NCBI GenBank assembly: GCA_007922225.1 | Contig: ML679963.1 | Span: 2,643,176-2,707,175, forward strand | Source of the DNA: Emydura subglobosa | Lineage: Eukaryota > Chordata > Testudines > Chelidae | Reading direction: 5' to 3' | Length of the DNA: 64,000 nucleotides | Shown here: positions 1-12,022 of the stretch, piece by piece | Layout: each line of letters starts with the position of its first letter | Numbering within the stretch: position 1 is the stretch's first letter | Notes under the pieces: generated by a model | Database searches by the model: none | Seen by the model: the letters and a program-made list of their open reading frames with translations, nothing else | Told to the model about the DNA's origin: nothing | Position numbers and translations under genes: made by a program

Positions 1-3000
1 GCCAGCACATCCCCCTTCCCCAGGCTGGGGGGGTGAGGCTGCCCCATCCAAGCTGGCGCCAGGCTGTGGGCTGCCACTGCAGCGGGATAGGCAGGTGCCG
101 CGCGGCAGGTATGTGCGGGGAGTGGGAGGCAGTGGAGCCAAGCCTTCATTTGCGCCTCACACCCCCTGCGAGTACAGACCCCCTTCTCCAGGCAGCTGGG
201 GGGTGGCTCCGGGAGCCCTCCTGCCCTACCTGGGGCGGGGGGGACACAAATGTAGGCTTGGCCTCCAGGTGCTGGAGACTGTGGAAGTGAGCCTTTTTCT
301 GAAAGGTGGGATGCCCAGGACCAGCAGCACAAGCACTTTCCATGTGGAAACACCATGCAGAGATTTGTCTTCAGCTGCACTGAGAGCTTCAGCTCTGTGT
401 TTTGGCTTCTCTTGACTACTGTGCTTTGTTGAGGTGGCCCCGTCACATCAGTCAGTTGGTAATCTGAGTGCACAGATGGTATTCACAACTGTGTGCAGTG
501 CAGACTTTTCCTATGGGGACTTAACACCTCCAATAAAAGTCCTCTTATTATGCTTCTTCCATTACAAACCTCTATTCCAGCCCCATTTTTGCAGACGTAC
601 CACTGAAATATATGGTCATGCTGACCTTTAACTGTTCCACTGGGCCCCTTTGAACCCTCATCCCAAAGGACTTTTAATTGCATTTTAGAAGGCTGGCGAC
701 CACCCTGGCTGCAGCAGCGGCAACTAAATCATTCGTACAGCTCCCCTGGATGTTGCTAATGCAGCTTTCTAACAGGCCACCCTAATCTTTCTTCCTTGCT
801 TGTCTTGTGGCTCCGTCTTTCCTTTGTCTCTTTCAAATGTTTCTGTACAAGAATTGAGAAAAGAGTGGGTTCAAAATGTACGTTGCTGAGGGCATAAAAT
901 GATCATTTGATTTAAGCAAAGTCTGGTTTCTTTAATTCTCTGGATGAGGCCAAAGCAAATCCTGAAGTTAGTTTCAGAACAGAATTTGCAGCTCAAACCC
1001 ACCACTGTGCAGGGCTAAAACAGAACGGTAAATCCAAACGGCCAGTCTTTGAGAGCACTTGACTTCAGAAGCAAATTTCAACCCCTTCCCCTGGCTGAAT
1101 GAGGAAAGTTTTGGTTCTGTTCATTCTCTGTCTACTGCTTCTCTTTCCCCAGTTGCTGAGGCTGATGGGAATTGCTAGTGACTCTCTGCAGCTGGCTCCA
1201 CAGTGCAGATGCTGAGTCTGCAGAAACCAGAGAGAGTGAGATCTCCTGGCCCGTTTACAGGGCTTTCTGTATCTCATTTTGACAGGCGCGTAGGCAGGAA
1301 ATGTTCTGGAACAAACAAATAAACCGAGCCTCCCAGTTCAGAAAAATGCCTGTCATTTTTGCATGTTAATGCCATAGGTGCAAAAGAGAGGCTCAGGCCT
1401 TATAAGGCTTACAGAAATAATTCTTTATCCAGTCAGGAATTACTCAAGACATGGAACTGGCAAAATTAGCTCTGGCAATAGGGTTCATTGAGAGTGACTT
1501 TGTACACAAAGATCACGGCACCGCTGTAAATCACACTAGACTAGGTTAGGATGAGAATTGTTTTAGCTATTCTTTGGATAGAATAACCAGCAAGTGATAG
1601 GAGCTTTGGGGCCTATTTTATGGGTCAAAGGTTGAACATATTGTGGTGAGATCCAATGACAGTAGCTTGATTCTCTCTGTGCAGACTCATATCACAGAAG
1701 AACTAGGTACATTCCTGTCATACTCTTCATTTTCGTGGAGCAGGTTTGGAGGTGAATTGTGAATGCTTTGTGAGTGGTTGGGAGTTCTGGCTAAGGCTAG
1801 GTCTGTGTTATTAACGGGTGTGCAACTTTCCTCCTCGCATATCTGCCAACACATTTCACAGATGCATCCCCTGTTCTTGCCTACCTGGAATTCTCCTGAG
1901 TAAAGAATCACTTTTGCACCAATGTACTGAAATCTGTGCTGGACTGATACTGTGAACAAAACTCCATTAGGGCCTACGCTGGCATCTCCAAGTACATTTT
2001 CGCTTGAGACCTAAACTCATTTGGTGTGCAGGTTTCCAGCTTCAAACAGATGATGAAATTACCCTTTGTGTTCTCCATATTAATTTTGTTTTTCTCATCA
2101 TGGATCTCATCCATAGTTGTCTGAAGTCTGTGGGAAGACTCCAGTTAGGTTTAATGGGCTTTGTATCATGCCCTTTATTATCCTAGCTTCCATCTGAATG
2201 AGACTCCACATCTATTATAGTGGCACTCAGGCCATTACAGTGTGAACTTGGGCTTCTGTAACTCGGAGTAGCTTCAGTCCTTGTTACAGATTACTTTGAT
2301 GGAATCATTAGATGCTATATGAGGATAGTCCTCCTTTACTTTCTTGAGTTTCCTCACTGTGTCCTGACTTCAGAAAGTTTAGTGTGATTTCCATACAGGT
2401 GGAGGAATAAATAAAACAAAAATAACTGTTGATGCTGTTGAGTCCATCAACATGAACATAAGACTTCTCCAGGCTTTAAGTGATGCCATTAAACTGAGGA
2501 GGAGTGCCTTCTTCCTTAGGAAGCCCATGTGGATTCTTAGGGCATTGGACAGTGCATTCTTCTATGTTGGCTTCCTTCACACTGTAACATTTGGACTAGC
2601 TGAAGATACCTCAGCCATGAGGTCACTCCTTGCAGGGCTGCATTCCTTTCAGAGGAAGGTTTCTTCCTCAAGGCTGCCATTCGAAAGTATGTCCTACCTG
2701 ATCAAACTTCTGCAGGTATGAATTGATGATAATGACCTTTCTGTGATTTAGCCTTTGAGTTGCCATAGGCATTAGTTATTCCCTTATCCACACCAACAAT
2801 GGCCCCAGGAAGTCCTGGAAATCTCATCAGGGATCCTGTTTGTTCTTATGACCAAGAACTGCAAAATATCTCCAAACTTTTTGGAGTCCAGGCGTCTCTA
2901 TATTCCTAAATCAGGACTGGATCAAATCAAGGCAACTGCTTCTTCTTTCCCTTCCAGATTTCTGATGGCTCTGTTATCACAGACTTAGAAATCTCTTGTC

Positions 3001-3568
3001 TGATAAAACCATTTCTCTTTCTCTTTGATTTCTAACTTCTATCCTGCTGTTTACTTCTGTTCCGAAGTACCTGTAGTTGAGTTACTTTCATACTGCTATA
3101 CTTTACCATTCTCTAAATCAGCATCTCAGTACAAGTATCCCTGCTGCAACTTATTGTACCTGTGCCATGGGAAAGGCAGGCGTGCAAGCAAGCCAGATAA
3201 TCAGACAAATAGTTGGAATTCCTCAAAGACTAGCGTTTGCATCATAATGATTTTTTTTTTACTTTTTTCCCCTAATCCATCCCAGAAAGCAAAAATTCCA
3301 AATGAGGAGGTGGGAGCAGCTGCTCTGCAAACAGAGAGCCACAAAAATAATTGCAGCCTCCACCCTGGTGTGAAAAGGATTTTTAGGCTGCTGGGTTCTG
3401 TTTTGTCTGGATGATGAGGGAAATGAAATGGTCCATTTCAGAGAGCTTTGGACCTTCTTATGGGCAGAGAAGGGTCGTTAGCAACTTTTGAAGCGCTAGT
3501 TTAATATAGAAGTATGGTGCTGGTTCCTTCCTGGACTGTAGTGAGTCATCTTATTGGTGTTACATTAG

Positions 3569-3660
3569 TGCCTGGAAGCCTCAACTAAGATCAGGCTGCC
3601 TGTTGTGCTTGGCACTGTACACAAGACTGATCATGTCTTGAAGAGCTCCTAAATTTCCCA
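3569..3660 (+). repeat. Dispersed old repeat fragment
   Basis: The string 'gcctcaactaagatcaggctgcctgttgtgcttggcactgtacacaag' matches from memory a widespread reptile/bird repeat ('...gatcagg.cc..attgtgctaggc.ctgtacaaacac'). A second diverged copy is at about 30798-30890. The family name is uncertain. Confidence 0.5.
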
Positions 3661-3781
3661 TGTGTTCTCAGTTGCATGCAATATTCTCCCTCACTTCTTA
3701 TCCTAAACTATGTCTGGTGTTAAACAGCTGTTGAATTCTACACCAGAGGTGGTCGTGTTACAGTGAAGATAAAATTATTTA

Positions 3782-4054
3782 GGGCAGGTCTACACTTAAA
3801 ATGCTGCATCGGCGCAGCTGCACCAATGCAGCACTTAAGTGAAGATGGTCGTATGCCAATGGAAGAGCTTCTCCTGTCAGTGTAAGTAATCCATCTGAGA
3901 GGTGGTAGCTATGGTTACACGAGAAGCTCTCCTGTCGATATAGCGCTGTCGACATGGAGGGCTAGGTCCATTTAACTGTCACTCGGGTATGGATTTTTCA
4001 CACCCTTGAATGATGTAGTTATACTGATATAGGTCTGTAGCATAGACCTGGCCC
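3782..4054. mobile_element. Foldback element of the 'gtctacact' family, copy 1
   Basis: The left end is GGGCAGGTCTACACTTAAAA; the right end is ATAGACCTGGCCC in inverted orientation. TTA precedes the left end. Inside are the characteristic 'atggatttttcacaccc' and 'agttatactgatatagg' blocks shared with the copies at 8376 and 28597. There is no coding capacity, as for a non-autonomous DNA transposon. Confidence 0.75.
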
Positions 4055-4865
4055 GAGGTGAAAGGTAAAAATAAATGTTAGTACTTTTGCATTTCACGTG
4101 ACTTTAAAGTGGGATTCTAGAGAGAGGAGAGTTAATCACTTAGTGTGAAATTCACAACTATGCAGAGGCCAGTACAAAAACTGAACATAAGCAGTATGTA
4201 GACTAAGTCCTTAAAGATTGTTCATGAATAAAAGAGACTATTTGAGGAGGTTCCTTGCATTTCTAATGAAGCTCTAATCTAGATGCAAATAACAATGAGA
4301 TGAGCAGCTGGAGACCCCACCTGAGGAACTTGTCTTGCATAGTCACTGCTAGATGGGATAGAGTACTTCTGTCATGATAGAGCCATCTTCCTGGCTCCTT
4401 CTCTTACCTGGCTGGAATCCCAATGAGCCCTCCCAAAAAGATTAGCTGGTTTGTAAGGGTGTTGTCTGCATGACTAATCTTCTGCAAACAAACTCATTAA
4501 GAGGGACCATGACTGGTGAAGCTTAGCTTTGCTGTGTGCACTGCTGCACAAAGTCCAGGGGACAGGTGGCGGTTTCCTTTCTCTGGGACCTCCTGAGGGA
4601 TAGGGGAAAACACCATGCACTCCTGAGTTATTGCGAGGTTCCCAATGACACAGACACAGAAAAATGCTGGCTTTGCCAGCCCAGTTAGCTCATTCATCCT
4701 CTCAACCAGTGTGTCTGCAGGAACCAAGGACTCTATCAGACTGTGACTCTGTTTGTCAGAGTGGGGTATATCCTTGTTTACTCAGGCTAAGTGGGGTGAT
4801 TGACCAGGGATTTTGTTGTTGTTTATTTGATGTCAGTGGGAGTTGGACACCTAACCTGTTCAGGT

Positions 4866-4935
4866 GCTTTTGAAAATCCCACTAGGTGCTTATGTGCCTC
4901 TTTAGGCTCCCAAGTACTTTTGAAAATGTAGCCTT
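4866..4935. repeat. Fragment of 'ttttgaaaat' palindromic repeat
   Basis: The string 'gcttttgaaaatcccactaggtgcttatgtgcc' followed by 'ctcccaagtacttttgaaaatg' resembles a larger copy at 7872-8165. The repeat is a dispersed element with internal inverted symmetry. Confidence 0.45.
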
Positions 4936-6031
4936 TTGTGGCTAGTGTCACTCTCATTCTAAGCTCCAGACAGCACTGGAATAAATTTGAATCCACTTCA
5001 CGTGTTGAGCTGGTCAGATGTGGTTAGTTAGTATTTGTCACTAGATTATTTTTGTTGTTTATGCACCCAGAGGTTTGAGAATGAGAGCTTTAGGCTAGCT
5101 TTTAAAATCTGTACACATCTGTAAATGCATGTGTATTTCTGTATGTGTATAGAGCCCTGAGGCTCTGTGTAGCTGTCTTTGTGTAGCATGTGCAGGGTTA
5201 CTGCTATGTCTGCCTTTCTTTTCATCAGTCACTAATATCTGCTCATTCCTGGGCCTTTGTGTAGTGTCAGCGTCCCTGTAATGGCTGGCAGTTGTTTCCT
5301 GTTGATGGGTTCATAAAATCTCTCTGGGGAGCAGAGGAGTCATTTTTTGCATATCGCACTTGCCTGAACAAAGCAATTTAAGAGCAGAGAGGGGCACTTA
5401 AATGAAGGATGCATCTGTGCAGCAGCATCAATAGAAATTGTTTATTTAAAAAAACCTCTGAAATTCTGTTAATTAAACAAGAGCTTAATTACACCATTCA
5501 AAAATAATAATGAATACAGCAGACCAAAGAGATTTTTCCCTCGCTCCGGTGTCGTCTTTAACTTTTTTCAGGGGAATAGGGTGGTCCTGTTTGTCCTTCC
5601 TGTTCATTATGGTTTATGTAGCAGTCTTACACCTAGGAACATACCGTAATCCTGCATGGGGGTGAGCAAGGCAACAGAACATAGTCAGTAGCTAAAATCA
5701 GTCCCTCCTGCATTGCTGGTGTAGGAAAATGGATGAGATCAAATTGGTGCTGCATACTGGAAATGAGTCCATGTAGTTGATTCAGGATATGTTCAAAGAT
5801 GCACAAATAAATGCGCTTTTCTGTATAGGTGCCTGTACTATGTTTCTCTCACTTACAGTCTTCAATTCAATGAGACTTCAGCATGACAAGTGTTGCCAAT
5901 TAAGTGTAAAAAAATCAAACCCCTCAGATGTCTGTCAGGGATGATCCATCACAGTGTGTTGCACTGTCCTGGTTCTGGACTCCATCCTGTGTGTTCCTTT
6001 GTCAGTGCACATCCATCCCTGTCTCATGTAG

Positions 6032-6669
6032 TGTGATGGTGTGTTCACCCCACACCACCCCTAAAGAGGTTAAAATGGCTCAGGAGGGGCTACTTGACAG
6101 GATGGGAGGCCACCTGGGTGAGATGTAGGCTGCATATACAGCCCAGAGAGAACGTGAAGACCAGCTGGGCAGGAAAAAGAGGGAGGGGCTTGTATAAAGC
6201 CAGGAAGAGGAGAGGAGAAAGGGACTGCAGGGAAAGAGTGTTAGCAGTCTCAGGGTTGAGAGAAGGGAGTAGGAAGACGTCTAAGGAAAACAACCGTAAG
6301 GAGAGTCTGCATGGACTTTAGCGGCTGATTCTAGGATCCCTAGGCTGGAACCCAGTGTGCAGTGCAGGTCTGGGTTCCCCTACCGCAGTGGGGGAGTAGC
6401 AAGGGCAGTGGACTTTGAAGACTATCTGAGATTGTGTGGTTAGAGAGACTTTGATACCCTGAAAGGGAGGAAACTGTAGTGACCTGGCCGGAGAGCCAAG
6501 CCATGAGAGGAAGAGCTGCAGCTCCTGGGGCATGAGGAGGCTGCAGAGTGAGAGACTGGGACAAGGGGACTGAGAAACCACAAGAGGCGGCATCAAACCA
6601 GTGGTGAGCTAATGCCCAGATAAGGCACAAAGTGGTGCTAGAACGGTGAGTGGAGCGGAACCTGTGACA
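6032..6669 (+). mobile_element. Possible solo LTR of an old retroelement
   Basis: A 638-base stretch begins TGTGATGGTG and ends GTGACA, i.e. TG...CA. It is flanked by TGTAG (6027-6031) and TGCAG (6670-6674), which could be a 5-base target duplication with one change. A TATA-like 'tgtataaag' lies inside near 6190. The base composition (purine-rich on this strand) differs from the flanks. There are no coding remnants and no second LTR. The class is undetermined and the call is tentative. Confidence 0.35.
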
Positions 6670-6719
6670 TGCAGTCAGTAGAGCAACTGTAAATCTCAGC
6701 AATACCCTTCCCAGCTTTA

Positions 6720-7000
6720 GGGCTGGTCTACAACAGAAAACTAGATTGAACCAGCTACTTCACTCAGGTGTGAAAAATCCACACCCATGAATTACATAGT
6801 TAAGCTAACCTAAGTCCCCATGTAGACAGCCCTAGGTTGATGGAAGAATTCTTCCATCAACGTAGCTACTGCCTCTCAGGGAGGTGGATTACCTCCACCG
6901 ATGGGAGAACCTCTCCTGTTGCCATAGGTAGTGTCTACACTGAAGCACAACAGTGGTGCTGCTGCTGTGTCCCTGTAGTTTTTCAAGTGTAGACAAGCCC
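6720..7000. mobile_element. Foldback element of the 'gtctacact' family, copy 2
   Basis: Left end GGGCTGGTCTACAAC, right end GTGTAGACAAGCCC. It is preceded by TTA (6717-6719) and followed by TTT. The centre has the near-palindrome 'ggaagaattcttccatc' and the family block 'gtgaaaaatccacaccc'. There is no reading frame of note. Confidence 0.85.
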
Positions 7001-7020
7001 TTTCAAGGCTAGTTTCTTTA

Positions 7021-7282
7021 GGCTGTGTCTACACTAGCGCTTTTGTTAGTATAACCCCCCTCAGTAACATAAATTATACCAATAGAAGTGCCGATGTGGA
7101 CAGTGCTATGTCGGTGTGACACCATCTCCCACTGACATAGCTACCGCTCATTGGGGGTGGTTTAATTATATCAATGGGAGAGTTCTCTCCTGTCGGCAAA
7201 GAGTGGCTACACGGGAGATCTTAGTGGTGCAGCTGCATCGGTACAGCTGTGCTCCTGTAAGCTCTCTAGTGTAGATGTGGCC
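7021..7282. mobile_element. Foldback element of the 'gtctacact' family, copy 3
   Basis: Terminal inverted repeats GGCTGTGTCTACACTAG and CTAGTGTAGATGTGGCC. The element is flanked on both sides by TTA (7018-7020 and 7283-7285), the cleanest target-site duplication of the family in this window. It is 262 bases long, non-coding, and lies 20 bases after copy 2. Confidence 0.88.
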
Positions 7283-7479
7283 TTACTGGATTCTTCTGTC
7301 TCTTGTGGCCAGCTGTGCTCGTATGTGACATCAGTGGAAAGTGCTTGCCAATCTCCTGGCAGAACAATGGAGGTTGTTTATGAATGCAGCCTCCTTCTGT
7401 GACTCCTGACAAGCTCCCTCCTACCCAGAATATCTGAGTTCTTTGTGGACTTTGTTAGAAAGCCAAGTAGAAGGACAAT

Positions 7480-7495
7480 TTCTCTCTCTCTCTCT
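7480..7495 (+). repeat. (TC)8 microsatellite
   Basis: Uninterrupted TC dinucleotides within intronic DNA. Confidence 0.9.
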
Positions 7496-7804
7496 TCCCT
7501 GTCCTCCCATCTTTTTTCAATTGGCATCCATGTCACCACCTAGCACTGGGGAGAATTGCAACCATCCCTTATTTAGACACTGAGCTCCCTAGGGTTCATC
7601 CAACTTCTCTGTCTTGTGCAGGGCCAAGCGTGATTAATAAGTACATAAATACTCCAGCACCACAGAGTTGGCAAGAGCACATAACATGCTATTGCAGCTC
7701 TCCTGAGGACCCCAGACAAATGAGTTGCCCAGACTACTAGATTCTTTCACAGCTTGGCTTTGCATGGCTTCAGCTGTGATGCCAGTGAAGGAGAGCTGAG
7801 GCTT

Positions 7805-7870
7805 TTGTGGATCAGCACCAGGATTCAGAGGTGAAGTGACTTGTCCTAAGTCACATGTTCAGTTAGTGGC
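7805..7870 (-). repeat. Short MIR fragment
   Basis: The string 'aggtgaagtgacttgtcctaagtcaca' then 'agttagtggcaaagg' is the reverse complement of the MIR core 'tgtgaccttgggcaagtcacttaacct'. Only this core part remains. Confidence 0.6.
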
Positions 7871-7871
7871 A

Positions 7872-8165
7872 AAGGATAAAATTTTTGCTAAATTCCATTT
7901 TCAAAAATGACTTGAGAGTGTTCAGTCCCATGGACTTTCAGTAAGCCTTTCAGTTAGTGCCTCAGCCACTTTTGAAAATGGGATTTTAAGCACCTAACTC
8001 ACTTAGGCTCATATTTTAAAGGTATTTAGGCATTGCTGTGCTCAGCATTGCACACCTGATTTAGGAGTCTAAATCTAATTTTCAAAAGGGATTGAGGCAC
8101 ATAGGAGTCTGCTCCTAAGTGCAGCGATGCCTAAATAACTTTACAAATCTGGACCATAGGCTTTT
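7872..8165. repeat. Palindromic 'ttttgaaaatg' dispersed repeat
   Basis: Contains 'cacttttgaaaatgggatttta', 'gcacctaactcacttaggct' and inverted echoes such as 'tctaattttcaaaagggatt' and 'ggagtctgctcctaagtg'. The arms are diverged, but the inverted arrangement and the second copy near 4866 indicate an old foldback repeat. Confidence 0.5.
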
Positions 8166-8375
8166 GAAACTTTTACCTTTAGCCATTTGTAGAACCCAGC
8201 AGACCTGACTCCTATGTTCCCTCCCAGCATTGAGGCAGCAGAGAAGATTCTGGGTGCAGCAAGTACCTTGAGATGGCTCCATGTTGGTAAAACCACCTCT
8301 CTCTAATTCGACTGTCATTGAATTCACAGACTGAGGACTTCAGGAGACCACTTGTTTGTGCACAATATAAATTCA

Positions 8376-8627
8376 AGGCTTGTCTTCATGTAGTACTTTA
8401 GTGAAGACACTGCTACACCAATGGGAATGCTTCTTCCGTCGCCATAGTTAATCCACTTTCCCAAAAGGCAGTAGCCATGTCGACAGGAGAAGCTGTCCTG
8501 TCTAATTAGCGCTGACTACAGGGCGCGGGAGGTAGGTTGGTATAACTGTGTTGCTCAGGGGTATGGATTTTTCATATCCCTGAGTGTCATAGTTATACTG
8601 ATATAGGTCTGTAGTGTAGACCTGGCC
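8376..8627. mobile_element. Foldback element of the 'gtctacact' family, copy 4
   Basis: The left end AGGCTTGTCTTCATG is worn; the right end AGTGTAGACCTGGCC is well kept. It is flanked on both sides by TCA. It shares 'ggtatggatttttcatatccctgagtg' and 'agttatactgatataggtct' with copy 1. Confidence 0.8.
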
Positions 8628-11600
8628 TCAGTGTTGGTTCCAGGTTGGGTGCCAAGAGAAGGTGGAGTTGGGATCAAACATGAGCATGTAATCTTCACTG
8701 AACTCTAGCACTGGCATCTTTGTGCACACAAAGCATGCTAAATGCTGTTGCCTATAGGTTAACACTCCCAAGAGTTTTAACCAGAACAGCATAGGTACTA
8801 TAATCATTCTTTGCACTGAGATGGCATCTTTCATCCATGCCAGATTGGCATCCTTGGCCAAGCATTAATTTCTGGGTAGTCAGAGAGTGATGCTGGGCAG
8901 ATGGGGTGCCAGGTGGACAACCTTAGGTGGATAGTCAAGTGATGGAAGGGTGACTCTAGACAGACAGGCTGCGAAGCTGGGTAATGCTTGTAGGCTGGAC
9001 AGGGTGGTGAGATGGTGATTTTAGGTGGATGAAGTGCCAGGAGGGTAATCTCAGCCGACCACTTGCAACTGACACTTGACAAGCCTCATTAATGGCTCTT
9101 AAAAAAATAAAAATCTGTTCCTGAAGATTGCTTTTTGTACTGTTCTGAAATGAGCAACTCATTATCTTTCTCCTGCTCCTCTGAATAGAACAGGCAGCAC
9201 CTGGGAGCCGCAGTCCCTTAGGACTCCACCCACTCAGAACAACAGCATTAATCCCCGGTAGGTGGGATTCTGGGGTGGAGTGGGGGGGTCAGAGAGAACT
9301 AGAGCTGTTCTACTGGATTCTTCAGCCCAAAGTTTAAAGCACTTGGGGTGCTCAGCTAACCAGGTCATAGCCTAGCTGAAGGTTCCTAGCCCATCACTCT
9401 GCACAGAGGGAGCCTCAGGCTGTGGGACTGACTGTTCCATTTGTAACCATTGGATGCCTCATCTGAAGGTCACCCTGAGTGTTGATGAGATCAACTTTAT
9501 TTTAGTGCTGCATGCTTGGAAGCTGTGTAATCAACACACACGGTACTCTGAGCACCCCTTTGTTTATGTTCTGGGGTTCTCCTTCAAGTCAGAAATCCTT
9601 GGTTATGCAGTATGATATGGACCATTTCTGAGATGCCTTATAATGGAGAGCATTGGGCACATTTGTAACAGCAGGAACAGGCAGTCAGGATTGTCAGTGT
9701 TTGAGAAATGGCCATTGCATTGTGATTTATTAGAGAACAAGTCAGCAGACCTTGTGGGACAGTTTGAGTAAGATTCAAAGCTTGTGGTGAAGTCCAGGCT
9801 GCACTTGTCAGACGTCCTTCATTTTGATCCTTGCTTGTCTCTTTTCTGTTACTTTTATGTTCAAGTCTAGTCATCATCTGATAGGAACTAAAGGCAGGCT
9901 AGCAGAGCTGCCACTTTGTCCCTGAGATGTTAGTTGTTTCGTCACACCATGCAGTTTCATCAATGTGTAACAGCATTGCTTCATCCCATTGTTACACAAC
10001 GTCATATATTGATCTGATGATAAGGTCACATCACTGACTTAGAGAGGCCCAAACCTATGCAGGCTCTAAATTATCTGGGAGCCAGGCTTGCAGGACGTGC
10101 GTCAGACCCATGAATATCAGACAGACTTACAACTTTAGCTGTTAGGTGGCTACAGAATGATCCTTCTGAGCTTCAGCTTGAATACTTATGGAAAATTCAT
10201 CTGCTGGGATTACAGCAGTGACGATGCCTGATGAGGTGATGGGGAATCATTTTGCCATCAAGCAGTATTGCCTTCTCCATTTCTATTCTTTCTCTGTGGC
10301 TCACGTGTCCTGAGATGGAGAGTTGACTGTGCTGCCTTGGTCCGATTTGCATAAAGAGTAGTTTGCTTTGTATCTTCCTTACACTGAACAGCCAGCCCTG
10401 CTCAAATCTCTCTGTATGGGTAGAAAGTGGCTGGGGAAACCCCCCATTAGGTAACAGTCCAGGAGAGAGTACAAGGCTTTAATACATTCCTTGAGCTGTG
10501 CATATTTTAGCTCTTAAATCTGCTGTATGATTTATTGTTTGCTTGGCTGTATGTAGTATGCATGCAGCAGGTATCCGTCTACTTGGGGTATCGGGTATGT
10601 CTATACTGTGTGCAAGATTTGAGAGTGCAAGATTTAGCTAAGGTTCAGACAAGGCCTTTTGCTCACCATGGGCAGCTGGGTCCCCCAGCTGTGAGCTGAA
10701 GGGAGTCTGTACATCTCTGAGCCACAAAGATCTGTGCTGAGCTTTCCTCAGCTGCAAGTGACGCGTCACATCACAGACCATTTGATTTCCCCCACATTCC
10801 TGTCTTGAGTGTTAATGCACAGAAACCAAGGGCCTAGTTCTTCCCCTGCACTCAATGGGCATGTCAGAGATGCCAGCTCTTGGCAAGTGGGAGCCCTTGG
10901 GTATAATGGGAGCCTCCCATTTCTTAAGCGATGGACCTGTGTTCCCGTAATGTGATTATGTAAAATGAGTTCTAAGATCCAGCATTCCTCCAGTGTCCCT
11001 TTGAATTGGAAAGGAAAAAACATCATCTCTGCTTGCACTGTGCTTTCCACTGGGGAGCTGAGAGCCGCCATGGTGTGCTGGCTTCTCCAGCTGTAGATGA
11101 CTAAATGTAGTCTGGCTGTGTAGGCTGCCTGCAGCCCAGCCAGAATATTCCTGCTATCTCTTCCCAAAAACACTGCAGCCTTTGTCTTCTGCCTTATCGT
11201 GCCTTTAACATAACACAGAGCTGTTACTGTGCTCTTTCTGGAGCAAAGTCCCCTCTCTGTTTTAGGGGGTTTTCAGCCCTCTCTTTGTCCCCCAGTGTTT
11301 ATTGTGCTGGCTTGCAGGGCATTTATTTCAGAGAAAGGAGGAGATGCCCTCGTTTGGGGGGGTTTTATAAATGTATTGCATTCTCCAAAGAGCTTCTGAG
11401 CAAACAGTGTGTGGTCAACATTAACTCTTTGGTGCCGTGCAGGGCTAAAATTCAAGAGACGCACTGGAGCTTTCCAAATTCTCTGAAAACAATTTTCCAC
11501 ACACTGAGAATTTGCCTGCTGTGTAATGCAGCAGCCATACAGTTCTGCAGTATGAGAGCTTCTGATCCAAGTGCTGAGTTCTAGGGTCTGCTCTCCTTTC

Positions 11601-11888
11601 GGTGTTATCTGCCCTTCAAATTCATAAGAGCTTTGTTTGTTTGTGTCATTGGAGAAAATCTTCCAAATTCTGCAATATGTAATTGATTCTAGCACTCGCT
11701 CAAGGACCGCTCTAGTAGAGCTCCCCTCTACTGCCAGCACCTGGCTCACTGTGGCCTTGTTGTGTGGCTGCATTCAACCTTTTCCTCTTGCATCTTTTAA
11801 ACTATATCAAAACCATGTGACCTGTGTCCTCTGTGAAATAGCACTTTTCTGTTGTGCAGCACATGTCAGACAAGGCCAGGTAGCCTGA

Positions 11889-12022
11889 GGAGCCAGGAAC
11901 TCCATGAATTCTTATCCCAGCTCTGCTACTGACTTTCTTTTTTTCCTTATGCAAGTCACTTAACCTCTCTGTCTCAGTTTCTCTACCTATAAAATGGAAT
12001 AATAATTCGCTTCTGTCATGCC
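11889..12022 (+). repeat. MIR SINE
   Basis: Clear MIR core: 'tatcccagctctgctactga', 'tgcaagtcacttaacctctctgtctcagttt' and 'ctataaaatggaataataat'. MIR is a tRNA-derived SINE conserved across amniotes. This is the best-preserved copy in the window, in the same orientation as SPECC1. Confidence 0.85.
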
